From Streptomyces triculaminicus (GTDB lineage: Bacteria; Actinomycetota; Actinomycetes; Streptomycetales; Streptomycetaceae): 64,000 nucleotides of DNA. Each line of letters opens with the position of its first letter. Position 1 is the stretch's first letter. The stretch lies in NCBI RefSeq assembly GCF_017349075.1, contig NZ_JAFMOF010000001.1:1488001-1552000 (forward strand), read 5' to 3'. The position numbers and the translations under genes are program-made. The notes under the pieces are model-generated. The model made no database searches, was not told the origin of the DNA, and saw only the letters and a program-made list of their open reading frames with translations. Shown here one piece after another: positions 42,819 through 53,805 of the stretch.

Positions 42819-43715
42819 GTGTCCAATACGCCGGTGAGAGCAGAGGGCAAGGGGGCCGGGAGGGTGACGTCGACCGGTAATTCCGCTGTGGGCGAACGCG
42901 CCGAAATGGAGAGCGCAAAAGCGGCAAAAAAGAAAAAATCCCCGGCGAAGTCCGAGTCGCGGACCGCCCTCGTCCGGCGCGCCCGCCGGATCAATCGCGA
43001 GCTCGCCGAGGTCTATCCGTACGCACATCCCGAGCTGGATTTCGACAATCCGTTCCAGCTCCTCGTCGCCACGGTCCTCTCCGCCCAGACCACGGACCTG
43101 AGGGTCAACCAGACCACCCCCGCCCTCTTCGCCGCCTACCCCACTCCCGAGGACATGGCGGCCGCCGACCCGGAGAAGCTGGAGCAGCTGATCCGGCCGA
43201 CCGGCTTCTTCCGTGCCAAGGCGAAGTCCCTGATCGGCCTCTCCACCGCGCTGCGGGACCGCTTCGACGGCGAGGTGCCCGGCCGCCTGGCGGACCTGGT
43301 CACCCTTCCCGGAGTCGGCCGCAAGACCGCCAACGTCGTGCTGGGCAACGCGTTCGGCGTGCCGGGCATAACGGTCGACACGCACTTCGGCCGGCTGGTC
43401 CGGCGCTGGAAGTGGACCGAGGCGGAGGACGCGGAGAAGGTCGAGGCGGAGGTCTGCTCGCTCTTCCCGAAGAGCGAGTGGACGATGCTCTCGCACCGCG
43501 TGATCTTCCACGGCCGGCGCGTCTGCCACTCCCGCCGGCCCGCCTGCGGTGCCTGCCCGATCGCCCCGCTCTGCCCGTCCTACGGCGAGGGCGAGACCGA
43601 CCCGGAGAAGGCGAAGAAGCTGCTCAAGTACGAGATGGGCGGCCGGCCGGGACAGCGGCTCAAGCCCCCGCCGGACTATCCGGGCCTGCCCGCTCGTCCC
43701 CTGGGAGCCGAGTGA
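42819..43715 (+). CDS. nth: endonuclease III (DNA glycosylase/AP lyase)
   Basis: A 298-residue base-excision repair enzyme for oxidised pyrimidines. Helix-hairpin-helix [14 protein letters not shown] with catalytic Lys, catalytic Asp in TVDTHFGRL, and the C-terminal 4Fe-4S loop [18 protein letters not shown] basic N-terminal tail ([14 protein letters not shown]) of about 45 residues is extra. GTG 42819 lies 7 nt after TAGTCT, fitting a leaderless transcript; a shorter start is possible. Overlaps the next gene (GTGA). Confidence 0.95.
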   Translation: MSNTPVRAEGKGAGRVTSTGNSAVGERAEMESAKAAKKKKSPAKSESRTALVRRARRINRELAEVYPYAHPELDFDNPFQLLVATVLSAQTTDLRVNQTTPALFAAYPTPEDMAAADPEKLEQLIRPTGFFRAKAKSLIGLSTALRDRFDGEVPGRLADLVTLPGVGRKTANVVLGNAFGVPGITVDTHFGRLVRRWKWTEAEDAEKVEAEVCSLFPKSEWTMLSHRVIFHGRRVCHSRRPACGACPIAPLCPSYGEGETDPEKAKKLLKYEMGGRPGQRLKPPPDYPGLPARPLGAE

Positions 43716-44545
43716 GCGAGGGCACGCCGGACGACCGCACGCCGGAACACCGCACGCTGCAGGACCGCACGCCGCAGGACCGTACGACAGCCGGGGAAGC
43801 CGCCGGGGAAGGCCAGGGGATACGGATGACGAGGACGTACGGCGGTCAGGCCGCGGGGGCGGAGCAGGCGGAGGAGATCGTGATCTCCTCGGACGGGCTG
43901 CCCGAGTGGCTGGAGCCGGTCGCGCGGGCCGCGCGGACCATCGAGCCGCAGCAGCTCAGCCGCTTCCTGCCGCCGGAGTCGGGCGGCCGCCAGTCCGCCG
44001 TGCTCGTCCTCTTCGGCGAGGGCGACCTCGGCCCCGAGCTGCTGCTCCTCGAGCGGGCCGGCACGCTGCGCTCGCACGCCGGGCAGCCCTCCTTCCCCGG
44101 CGGTGCCCTCGACCCGGAGGACGGCGACCCGGAGGGTGACGGCCCGGTCCGGGCGGCGCTGCGCGAGGCCGAGGAGGAGACCGGGCTCGACCCGTCCGGC
44201 GTCCAGGTCTTCGGCGTGCTGCCCCGGCTCTACATCCCCGTGAGCGGCTTCGTGGTGACGCCCGTGCTCGGCTGGTGGCGCAAGCCCAGTCCGGTCGCGC
44301 CCGTCTCCGCGCAGGAGACGGCCCGGGTGTTCACCGTGCCGGTCGCCGAGCTCACCGACCCGGCGAAGCGGGCGACGACCGTGCACCCCAGCGGCCAGCG
44401 GGGCGCGGCCTTCAAGGTGGGCCCGGCGCTGGTGTGGGGGTTCACCGCAGGGGTGATCGACCGCATCCTGCACTACGCGGGATGGGAGCTGCCCTGGGAC
44501 CGCGAGCGGGAGGTCCCGCTGGACTGGCGCCCCCGACCGGCATGA
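43712..44545 (+). CDS. Nudix hydrolase, CoA pyrophosphatase-like
   Basis: A 277-residue protein. After a repetitive N terminus (repeats of DRTPxxRT), the conserved part starts [29 protein letters not shown] and [15 protein letters not shown] form the Nudix signature typical of NudL-type CoA pyrophosphatases. GTG 43712 overlaps the nth stop. Follows nth and precedes the MarP protease. Confidence 0.88.
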   Translation: MSEGTPDDRTPEHRTLQDRTPQDRTTAGEAAGEGQGIRMTRTYGGQAAGAEQAEEIVISSDGLPEWLEPVARAARTIEPQQLSRFLPPESGGRQSAVLVLFGEGDLGPELLLLERAGTLRSHAGQPSFPGGALDPEDGDPEGDGPVRAALREAEEETGLDPSGVQVFGVLPRLYIPVSGFVVTPVLGWWRKPSPVAPVSAQETARVFTVPVAELTDPAKRATTVHPSGQRGAAFKVGPALVWGFTAGVIDRILHYAGWELPWDREREVPLDWRPRPA

Positions 44546-44594
44546 GACGGTGGCCCCGCGAGGCCACGACGACTGCAATGCGAGGCATCTTTCG

Positions 44595-45794
44595 GTGAAC
44601 GTGCTGGACATCGTGCTGATGATCGCCGCCGTGTGGTTCGCGGTCATCGGCTACCGCCAGGGCTTCGTCGTCGGCGTGCTCTCGGTCATCGGCTTTCTGG
44701 GCGGCGGCCTCGCCGCCGTCTACGCGCTGCCCGTGATCTGGGCCGCCACCACCGGCGACGCCGAGCCCGGCACGATCGCGGCCATCCTCGCCGTCGTCAT
44801 CGTCATCGTCTGCGCCTCCGTGGGCCAGGCCGCCACCACCCACCTCGGCAACAAGCTCCGTCGCCACATCACCTGGTCCCCGGCGCGCGCCCTCGACGCC
44901 ACGGGCGGCGCGCTCGTCAACGTCGTCGCGATGCTGCTGGTGGCCTGGCTGATCGGCTCCGCGCTCGCCGGTACGACCCTGCCGACGCTGGGCCGGGAGG
45001 TGCGCGGCTCCAAGGTGCTGCTCGGCGTCGCCCGGGTGATTCCGTCGCAGGCCAACACCTGGTTCGCGGACTTCAGCACCGTCCTCGCGCAGAACGGCTT
45101 CCCGCAGGTCTTCGCGCCGTTCTCCACCGAGCCCATCACGTCGGTGCCCGCGCCCGACCCCGCGCTCGCGAACAGCCCCGTGGCCGTGGCCGCCCAGCGC
45201 AGCATCGTCAAGGTCGTCGGCAGCGCCCCCGGCTGCGGCAAGGTCCTGGAGGGCACCGGCTTCGTCTTCGCGCCCAACCGGGTGATGACCAACGCCCACG
45301 TCGTCGGCGGGGTGGACGAGCCGACCGTGCAGATCGGCGGCCAGGGAAAGCTCTACGACGCCAGGGTCGTCCTCTACGACTGGAGGCGCGACATCGCCGT
45401 GCTCGACGTGCCCGCCCTGGACGCGCCGGCCCTGCCGTTCGCCGGGTCCGACGCGCAGAGCGGCAAGAGCGCCATCGTCGCCGGCTTCCCCGAGAACGGC
45501 TCGTACGACGTACGCGCCGCCCGCGTCCGCAGCCGGGTCCAGGCCAAGGGCCCGGACATCTACCACCGTGGCAACGTCCGCCGCGATGTGTACTCCCTCT
45601 ACGCCACCGTGCGGCAGGGCAACTCCGGCGGCCCGCTGCTCACGCCGGACGGCGAGGTCTACGGCGTCGTCTTCGCCAAGTCCCTGGACGATCCCGACAC
45701 GGGGTACGCCCTGACGGCCGACGAGGTGCGTGGGGATGCCCTCTACGGCCGTACCGCCACGACCCGGGCCGACACCCAGGGCTGCGCTCTCTGA
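44595..45794 (+). CDS. MarP-type membrane serine protease
   Basis: A 399-residue protein: four N-terminal helices (CvpA/colicin V-like, VLDIVLMIAAVWFAVIGYRQG) then a periplasmic trypsin-like domain. Triad: His in TNAHVVGG, Asp in RRDIAVLDV, Ser in RQGNSGGPLL; two Cys (APGCGKV and near the C terminus QGCAL) may form a disulfide. The mycobacterial homologue is needed for acid resistance. GTG 44595; GTG 44601 is an alternative. Confidence 0.92.
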   Translation: MNVLDIVLMIAAVWFAVIGYRQGFVVGVLSVIGFLGGGLAAVYALPVIWAATTGDAEPGTIAAILAVVIVIVCASVGQAATTHLGNKLRRHITWSPARALDATGGALVNVVAMLLVAWLIGSALAGTTLPTLGREVRGSKVLLGVARVIPSQANTWFADFSTVLAQNGFPQVFAPFSTEPITSVPAPDPALANSPVAVAAQRSIVKVVGSAPGCGKVLEGTGFVFAPNRVMTNAHVVGGVDEPTVQIGGQGKLYDARVVLYDWRRDIAVLDVPALDAPALPFAGSDAQSGKSAIVAGFPENGSYDVRAARVRSRVQAKGPDIYHRGNVRRDVYSLYATVRQGNSGGPLLTPDGEVYGVVFAKSLDDPDTGYALTADEVRGDALYGRTATTRADTQGCAL

Positions 45795-45854
45795 GCCCGT
45801 CCCGGGGCGATCAGCGGCCTCACGCCGTCCGTGGCGGTCGTGACGGCCTCGGCG

Positions 45855-46061
45855 TCAGCGGCTGCGGGGATGCCGCAGCCGCGCCGACACCCATCGGGCG
45901 CGACGGTGGATGATCCGCGGGATGCCGATCCGGGGGTCCGGCTCGGCCCCCGGACGATGATCGCCCCGTCCCGGCGTATCCGTCACCGCCACGGCGGCGT
46001 CGGCATCGCCGCGCTCCTGAGTCACGTCGGTCACGTCACGGTAGTCGTGCGTCCAGCCCAT
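45855..46061 (-). CDS. small conserved-looking hypothetical protein
   Basis: A 68-residue ORF from ATG 46061 (MGWTHDYRDVTDVTQERGDA) to TGA 45855, with strong third-position GC bias and a basic C terminus (IPRIIHRRARWVSARLRH). An in-frame start at 46085 would add eight residues. No domain recognised. Convergent with marP; its upstream region carries clear repeats. Confidence 0.55.
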   Translation of the reverse strand: MGWTHDYRDVTDVTQERGDADAAVAVTDTPGRGDHRPGAEPDPRIGIPRIIHRRARWVSARLRHPRSR

Positions 46062-46110
46062 ACCAAAAGCTCTGCCCGGGCCCAAAGGTCGGTAATCGCC
46101 CGTGGGCCCG

Positions 46111-46173
46111 GCAATTGGCCTATGCGCGAGGCAATTGGCTGTTCGATGAACGAACGTTCCTGTCCGTTCATCG
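46111..46173. promoter_or_regulatory. repeats upstream of the 68-aa gene
   Basis: Direct repeat GCAATTGGC at 46111 and 46131 (20 bp apart), and a perfect 9-bp dyad CGATGAACG/CGTTCATCG (46144-46152 with 46165-46173) around GAACGTTC. They lie 50-110 bases upstream of ATG 46061, a likely control region; no other gene starts here. Confidence 0.45.
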
Positions 46174-46254
46174 GTACATCACCCGTGTGTAGGGCCATAC
46201 GGGGCCGTCCGGGGGTGCCTGACGCCCCTGACGTGCCCGGCCGCCCGGAAACGC

Positions 46255-47262
46255 CTACCGGTCGGGCTCGGGGTCCTTCAGCCAGCTGACCAGCTCCGCC
46301 GAGAAGGCGACGGGGTCCTCCTCGTGAGGGAAGTGCCCGAGGCCGTCGAAGAGCCGCCAGCGGTAGGGCGCCTCGACGTATTCGCCGGAGCCCGCGGCGC
46401 TGCGCGTGCGCATCACCGGATCGAGGGAGCCGTGCAGGTGCAGCGTCGGCACCCGCACCGGCCGCTTCATACGGCGGTTGAACTGCATGCCGTCCGGGCG
46501 GGCCATGGACCGCACCATCCAGCGGTACGGCTCGATGGAGCAGTGCGCCGTGGAGGGGATCGTCATCGCCCGCCGGTAGACGTCGACGGACTCGTCGTCC
46601 GGCAGCCTCGGGCCGGACCAGTCCCGGATCAGCCGCCCCACCAGCGCCGCGTCGTCCGCGACCAGCCGGCGTTCGGGCAGCCACGGCCGCTGGAAGCCCC
46701 AGATATGGGAGCTCGCGGTGCTCTGCTTGACGTCGGCGAGCATGGCGGAGCGCCAGCGGCGCGGGTGCGGCATCGAGGACACCGCCAGCCGGCGCACCAG
46801 CTTGGGCCGCATCACGGCGGCGGTCCAGGCGAGGTAACCGCCCAGGTCGTGCCCGACCAGCGCGGCGTCCGGCTCGCCGAGGGAACGGATCACGCCCGTG
46901 ATGTCGAGGGCGAGGTTGGCGGGGTCGTAGCCCCGGGGCGTACGGTCGCTGCCGCCCACCCCTCGCAGGTCCATCGCCACCGCCCGGAACCCGGCCTCCG
47001 CGAGCGCCGGCATCTGATGCCGCCACGTCCACCAGAACTGCGGAAAGCCGTGCAGCAGCAGCACCAGCGGCCCCTCGCCCATCTCGGCGATGTGGAACCG
47101 GGCCCCGTTCGCCGCGACCTCCCGGTGCGTCCAGGGGCCGTCCGGTCGTACGACCGCGGTGGGCGAGGTCCCCGACCCGCCCGGTGCGGGCGGCGCCGAG
47201 GGGACCTCGGGCCGGTCGGGGTCGGGGGACGCGGGCGCTGCGGAGGTATCGGGCACCGTCAT
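46255..47262 (-). CDS. alpha/beta hydrolase, epoxide hydrolase-like
   Basis: A 335-residue hydrolase with LLHGFPQFWWTWRHQ (oxyanion HGxP), nucleophile Asp in VGHDLGGYLAW, charge-relay acid near HGSLDPVM and His in GLGHFPHEE. Asp in the nucleophile position and the HGxP form are those of epoxide hydrolases. Downstream of a holin-like gene (ATGA overlap), the same order as mycobacterial ephE as I recall. Substrate unknown. Confidence 0.87.
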   Translation of the reverse strand: MTVPDTSAAPASPDPDRPEVPSAPPAPGGSGTSPTAVVRPDGPWTHREVAANGARFHIAEMGEGPLVLLLHGFPQFWWTWRHQMPALAEAGFRAVAMDLRGVGGSDRTPRGYDPANLALDITGVIRSLGEPDAALVGHDLGGYLAWTAAVMRPKLVRRLAVSSMPHPRRWRSAMLADVKQSTASSHIWGFQRPWLPERRLVADDAALVGRLIRDWSGPRLPDDESVDVYRRAMTIPSTAHCSIEPYRWMVRSMARPDGMQFNRRMKRPVRVPTLHLHGSLDPVMRTRSAAGSGEYVEAPYRWRLFDGLGHFPHEEDPVAFSAELVSWLKDPEPDR

Positions 47263-47717
47263 ACGGACGAGCGTGTCACAGATGCGTCCGCCGGGCTCGT
47301 GTCGGTCAGGGGACGCGGGTGCGGCTTGACGGTGCCGAGCACCGCGGCCGTCTCCTTGGCCGAGGCGATGCTCTTCTCGGGCTTCTTGATCTTCTTGAAC
47401 TTGGCCACGGCCATCAGCCCGAGCAGCGCCGCGAGCAGCAGGTAGGCGCCACCGGTGATCAGGAACGACCAGGCGAGCCCGAGGCCGAGGTTGTGGATCC
47501 CGTACGCCGCCGCGAAGCTCAGCACCGGCAGGGAGAAGAGCGCCAGGACACCCGCGGCGATGATGGCACCGCCGCCGATGCCCAGTCGGCGGGCGTCCTG
47601 TCGCAGCTCGGCCTTGGCCAGCGCGATCTCGTCGTGCACCAGCGCGGACAGCTCCGTGGTGGCCGCCGCCACCAGCTGGCCGAGGCTGCGGTTCGCGCCG
47701 TCGTCGGCTGCGCTCAT
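47259..47717 (-). CDS. phage holin family (DUF1469-like) membrane protein
   Basis: A 152-residue protein with an amphipathic N terminus (LGQLVAAATTELSALVHDEIALAKAEL) and two membrane helices (about residues 48-72 and 80-103), then a basic cytosolic tail. ATG 47717 has GGGAGC upstream. The Pfam holin name reflects similarity only; there are no phage genes around. Coupled to the hydrolase gene. Confidence 0.82.
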   Translation of the reverse strand: MSAADDGANRSLGQLVAAATTELSALVHDEIALAKAELRQDARRLGIGGGAIIAAGVLALFSLPVLSFAAAYGIHNLGLGLAWSFLITGGAYLLLAALLGLMAVAKFKKIKKPEKSIASAKETAAVLGTVKPHPRPLTDTSPADASVTRSSV

Positions 47718-47763
47718 CGGCTGCTCCCTCATCGTCATCAGCTCGGGCGTAAAGACTCTCAGA

Positions 47764-49161
47764 TCATGCCGGACCGTCGCCCAGGGTGGTGCGCTCCGAG
47801 GCGACTTGTGCCAGTTTGCGGTGCGTGGCCGCCTTCGCCTCGTACAGGGCGGCCATGCGCAGGTGGAACTCGGGATTGTCCTGCTCGTAGATGTCCGGGA
47901 TGCCGTCCTCGTCGTCGTCGCGGTCCTCTTCCGCGCACAGCTTCTTGTACTTGTTGTCGCGCAGTTTGAGGAGTACGGACGCGAGAATCGCCGCGATCAG
48001 GGAGCCCACGAGCACGGCGGCCTTGATCTCCGAGACCAGGAGCGCGTCGTCGCCGAACGCGAGCTCGCCGATCAGCAGGGACACCGTGAAGCCGATGCCG
48101 GCCAGCGAGGCGACGGCCAGGACGTCCGGCCACTTCAGGTCCGGGTTGAGCTCCGCCCTGGTGAAGCGGGCCGCCGCCCAGGTGCCGCCGAAGACCCCCA
48201 CCGCCTTGCCCAGGACCAGGCCCAGGACGACGCCCAGCGTCTCCGGTCGGGTGAAGACGTCCGCCAGCGCGCCGCCGGTGACGGCCACGCCCGCCGAGAG
48301 CAGCGCGAACAGCGGCACCGCCAGGCCCGCCGACAGGGGGCGCACGATGTGCTCGATGTGCTCGCCGGGGGAGCGCTCCTCGGCGTCGCGCCGGGTACAG
48401 CGCAGCATGAGCCCCATGGCGACGCCCGCGATCGTCGCGTGGACGCCGCTGTTGTACATCAGCGCCCAGTTGACGAAGGCCAGCGGTACGTAGACGTACC
48501 AGCCGCGCACCCCCTTGCGCAGCAGCAGCCAGAAGACCACCAGGCCCAGCACGGCGAAGCCGAGGGCGGCGAAGTTCAGCCGCGAGGTGAAGAACACCGC
48601 GATGATCAGGATCGCGAAGAGGTCGTCGACGACCGCGAGGGTCAGCAGGAACGCCCGCAGCGCCGAGGGCAGGGCGGTGCCGATGACGGCGAGCACGCCG
48701 AGGGCGAAGGCGATGTCGGTGGCGGTGGGCACGGCCCAGCCGGCGAGCGAGCCGCCGCCGCTGGAGGCGACGGTGAAGTAGACGAGGGCCGGGGCGGCCA
48801 TGCCGCAGAGCGCGGCGACGACCGGGAGCATCGCGGCCTTGGGGTCGCGCAGCTCACCGGCGACCAGCTCGCGCTTGAGCTCGATGCCGGCGACGAAGAA
48901 GAAGACGGCGAGCAGACCGTCGGCGGCCCAGTGCTGCAGGGAGAGGTCCAGGCCGATGGCGGCGGGTCCGACGTGGAAGGAGCGCACGGCCTCGTAGCTG
49001 TCGCGCAGGGGGGTGTTCGCCCAGATCAGCGCGGCGACGGCGGCGACGAGCAGCAGTACACCGCCGACGGTCTCGGTACGCAGCGCCTCCGCGAGGTGGT
49101 TCCGTTCGGGCAGCGGAAGCCTGCCGAGGAAGACGGAGCGGCGGTTCTTGGGCGCGGCCAC
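47764..49161 (-). CDS. nhaA: Na+/H+ antiporter NhaA
   Basis: A 465-residue antiporter with about 12 helices. Signature LAVVDDLFAILIIAVFF holds the paired Asp of the ion site; VPTATDIAFALGVLAVIG and FFFVAGIELKRELVAGEL are also conserved. The C terminus has an acidic extension (EEDRDDDEDGIPDIYEQ) unlike enteric NhaA. GTG 49161 is chosen for AGGAGG 9 nt upstream; the frame is open to 49200. Confidence 0.92.
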   Translation of the reverse strand: MAAPKNRRSVFLGRLPLPERNHLAEALRTETVGGVLLLVAAVAALIWANTPLRDSYEAVRSFHVGPAAIGLDLSLQHWAADGLLAVFFFVAGIELKRELVAGELRDPKAAMLPVVAALCGMAAPALVYFTVASSGGGSLAGWAVPTATDIAFALGVLAVIGTALPSALRAFLLTLAVVDDLFAILIIAVFFTSRLNFAALGFAVLGLVVFWLLLRKGVRGWYVYVPLAFVNWALMYNSGVHATIAGVAMGLMLRCTRRDAEERSPGEHIEHIVRPLSAGLAVPLFALLSAGVAVTGGALADVFTRPETLGVVLGLVLGKAVGVFGGTWAAARFTRAELNPDLKWPDVLAVASLAGIGFTVSLLIGELAFGDDALLVSEIKAAVLVGSLIAAILASVLLKLRDNKYKKLCAEEDRDDDEDGIPDIYEQDNPEFHLRMAALYEAKAATHRKLAQVASERTTLGDGPA

Positions 49162-49300
49162 GGTGGTGGACCTCCTGGGGTCGGCGTCGACTGAAAACAC
49201 GTGGGTACACGTGTGTTGTGTGCCGACCAGACTTCCCGGCGCGCCTCTGATTCTTGTCGCGATATTGACGCGGCAAGTACTTACTTTAGCCGGAATGGGT

Positions 49301-49333
49301 GAAGGGCACCCGGCGCGTTGCCGGGTGCCCTTC
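49301..49333 (-). terminator. terminator of acs
   Basis: 13-bp stem (49301-49313 with 49321-49333, 7-nt loop) just past the acs stop on the minus strand. Confidence 0.7.
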
Positions 49334-49371
49334 GTTCACGCGGGCCGTGGCGGCCGTGGTGGCCGTGAAGG

Positions 49372-51339
<1,968 letters not shown>

Positions 51340-51425
51340 GACATCTCCCTTTCCCAGGGGGCTCGTTGCTCCCGGCCATAGCTCATCAGCCCGGGGCACA
51401 CCCTGACAAGGGGTGTGGGTAAAAA

Positions 51426-51441
51426 CTGGTTTAGACCTTTG
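51426..51441. promoter_or_regulatory. DasR-like operator candidate upstream of acs
   Basis: ACTGGTTTAGACCTTT matches the DasR responsive element ACTGGTCTAGACCACT at 13 of 16 positions, keeping the GGT-N4-ACC core. Acetyl-CoA synthetase is a reasonable target for an aminosugar-sensing regulator. Binding is inferred. Confidence 0.4.
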
Positions 51442-51471
51442 CCCGGTGATCGCCCGAGGTCAGAGGGTGTG

Positions 51472-51497
51472 GTGCGCCCGGTGCTACGGGCGCACCG
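51472..51497 (-). terminator. terminator of the SulP-carbonic anhydrase gene
   Basis: A 10-bp stem GGTGCGCCCG/CGGGCGCACC (51472-51481 with 51488-51497) downstream of the transporter stop. Confidence 0.65.
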
Positions 51498-51524
51498 TGA
51501 CGGGCGCGCGGCCGGGGGAGGGGC

Positions 51525-53621
51525 TCATGCCGCGTCCAGGACTTCGGGCCGGACGGCGGTGAAGGTGCGGGAGCGGCGGTCGAGGACGTAGGCCTGCGCC
51601 TCCCCGACGTGGAAGTACATCCCATGCAGCTGAAGCGATCCTTCCGCCACCCGTCGGGCGACACAGGCATGGGCCATCAGGTGGTCGAGCTGTTGCATCA
51701 CGTTGACGAGCGCCAGCCGCTCCACGTCGTCCGCCACGAGCCGCTCGGCCAGCGCCACCTCCCCGCGCCCCAGCCGCCCGATCCGCTGCATACGGGCCAG
51801 GCTCGGGCGGCCGTGCCGCAGCCAGCGGGTGAGCGGGGTCTGGCCGCCCCCCGGGAGCCCGTGCCCGGCGGGCGAGGCGGCGAGGTCCAGCAGCGCCTGC
51901 ATTGCCCCGCACCCGGAGTGGCCGCAGACGGTGATGCTGCCCACCTTCAGCACCTCGACCGCGTACTCCACGGCCGCCGCCACCGAGTCGCAACTGGCGT
52001 CGCTGCCCGGCGGAGGCATCAGATTGCCGACGTTGCGCACGGTGAAGAGGTCTCCGGGGCCGCTGGAGGTGATCATGCTGGTCACCAGCCGGGAGTCGGC
52101 ACATGTCAGGAAGAGCTGGCTGGGGCGCTGGCCCTCGCGGGCGAGCCGCGCCAGCTCGTCGCGGACGAGCGGGGCGGTGTTGCGCTGGAAGGCACTCACC
52201 CCGCCGAGCAGTTGCCGCTCGCCACCGATCTCCGCCGTGTCCGCCTCGGCGTCGGCGGGACGGGTGCAGTCATGCTGGCGCCAAGGCGTCCAGGGAAGAC
52301 ACCTGTGGGCGTCGACGGCATCCGCCACCGCCTGTCCGTACCGGCTGCGAAAGCCTGCCCAGCGCCGCCTCAGGGCGAGAAGCGCGGTGACCGAGATGCC
52401 CACGATGACCCCCTGCAGAACGCCGAACAGCACCACGGCCCCCAACGTGGCCGCGTACACCGCGAAGTCGCCTTGCCGTCGCGCGTGCCGAAGGTGCGCG
52501 AAGCGCACCATCCGCACACCGACCGCCGTGATCAGAACCGCCAGGGCGACGGCCGGGATCCACGCGAACGCGGCCGTGAACAGGGCGGCGCACAGCAGCG
52601 CCCAGACGCCGTACAGAACCGTCGCCGCGCGGGAGCCTTCTTCTCCCGCCGCTTCTCCTGCCGCCTTCTGTGCGCTCCTTGTCGGCCCGTCCTCGGCCGA
52701 GGACGGCGCCCGGTCCCGGCTCGCGTCTCCTGCGGTGCTCTCGTCCTCGCCGCTCGGCCGGGTGTGACGCCAGGGGTGGATCGCGCCGCCCGCCACCGGC
52801 AGCCCGCCCAGCAGCCCGGACACCACATTCGCCACGCCCTGTCCGGCGAAGGCCCGCGCCGAAAGGCCCGGCGTCTCCGCGCTCGCGACGAGCACGACCA
52901 TCACCACGGCGCCGAGGAGCCCCAGGGCCGGCTCGTCCGGCAGGGCGGGAAGCGCTGTCAGCGCCCAGGGGGAAGCGGTGACGCTGGCGACGTCGACAAA
53001 GAGACCCGTCGCCGTGGCGACGGCCAGGGCGACGAACGCCGCGGGGGCCGGCCGGGCCCAGCGAGCGGCCGGTGCGGGCAGCCGGGGCCAGGCGACCAGC
53101 ACCGCCACGGTGGCCGCGCCCACCAGCAGCGTCGGCAGATGCGCACGCATCATGTCGGCGGGCAGAGCCGCCAGATTCCCCAGAGCCGACTCGTTGGGCC
53201 GACTGCCCAGCACCGCGGGCAGCCGACCGAGCACGATCGTGACACCGGTCGCGGCGAGCAGGCCCCGCACGATCGGCGGACCGATCGCCGGCAGAGCGCG
53301 CCCCATGAGCGAGGGGCGGGCCATCCGCACCGCACCCAGGACGAGTTGGGCGGCGCCGGCGAGCACGGTGATCGCGCACATGGCCCGCCAGCCATGGCGC
53401 TGGACCAGCTCGGCCGTCACCACGATCAGCCCCGTGGCCGCGCCGCTCGCGCGAAGCGACGCTCCCCCGAACGCCCCGGCCGCGAGACCGCCCACCGCCA
53501 CCGCGACCGGCCCCGCCCACAACGGTGCGCCGCAGGCGAGCGCGATTCCCAGGGAGAGGGGAACGGCGGCCAGAAAGAGGGAGACGGAGGCGGACACATC
53601 CCGCCGAGCGCGCATGATCAT
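51525..53621 (-). CDS. SulP-type anion transporter fused to beta-carbonic anhydrase
   Basis: A 698-residue fusion. Residues 1 to about 430 form a SulP/SLC26-like membrane domain (FLAAVPLSLGIALACGAPLWAG; GVANVVSGLLGGLPVAGG), interrupted by a hydrophilic insertion of about 45 residues (TRPSGEDESTAGDASRDRAP). From about 475 a beta-carbonic anhydrase follows: zinc ligands Cys and Asp in CADSRLV, His and Cys in CGHSGCGA. Coupling CO2/bicarbonate interconversion to transport is the obvious reading. ATG 53621 or the ATG at 53615. Similar fusions are known in other actinobacteria. Confidence 0.9.
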   Translation of the reverse strand: MIMRARRDVSASVSLFLAAVPLSLGIALACGAPLWAGPVAVAVGGLAAGAFGGASLRASGAATGLIVVTAELVQRHGWRAMCAITVLAGAAQLVLGAVRMARPSLMGRALPAIGPPIVRGLLAATGVTIVLGRLPAVLGSRPNESALGNLAALPADMMRAHLPTLLVGAATVAVLVAWPRLPAPAARWARPAPAAFVALAVATATGLFVDVASVTASPWALTALPALPDEPALGLLGAVVMVVLVASAETPGLSARAFAGQGVANVVSGLLGGLPVAGGAIHPWRHTRPSGEDESTAGDASRDRAPSSAEDGPTRSAQKAAGEAAGEEGSRAATVLYGVWALLCAALFTAAFAWIPAVALAVLITAVGVRMVRFAHLRHARRQGDFAVYAATLGAVVLFGVLQGVIVGISVTALLALRRRWAGFRSRYGQAVADAVDAHRCLPWTPWRQHDCTRPADAEADTAEIGGERQLLGGVSAFQRNTAPLVRDELARLAREGQRPSQLFLTCADSRLVTSMITSSGPGDLFTVRNVGNLMPPPGSDASCDSVAAAVEYAVEVLKVGSITVCGHSGCGAMQALLDLAASPAGHGLPGGGQTPLTRWLRHGRPSLARMQRIGRLGRGEVALAERLVADDVERLALVNVMQQLDHLMAHACVARRVAEGSLQLHGMYFHVGEAQAYVLDRRSRTFTAVRPEVLDAA

Positions 53622-53694
53622 TTCCCGTCCTCGTGTCGGCGATGGCGGGTGTTTCTCAACTCTCAGTAAACGAATCGTAATGGAGAGTAAAGAA

Positions 53695-53778
53695 ATGGCC
53701 GAGGGGCAGGCGGAAGCTTCCCTCTATTGGGTGACTATGTACTTTTATCTGTTTGGCCGTTTCCGACGTAGGCCGTAA
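53695..53778 (+). CDS. candidate 27-aa small membrane peptide
   Basis: ATG 53695 with GGAGAG 7 nt upstream; reads MAEGQAEASLYWVTMYFYLF then GRFRRRP, an aromatic hydrophobic segment with a basic end, which looks like a short membrane-inserting helix. The surroundings are unusually AT-rich for this window. No homology can be tested here. Confidence 0.4.
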   Translation: MAEGQAEASLYWVTMYFYLFGRFRRRP

Positions 53779-53805
53779 AGCCGTCCGCCGCGGTGGTTCC
53801 GGGCG

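Noticed and set aside
47259..47717. Prophage remnant because of the holin-like name
   Set aside because: No other phage gene nearby; DUF1469-like holins are ordinary chromosomal genes in actinomycetes.
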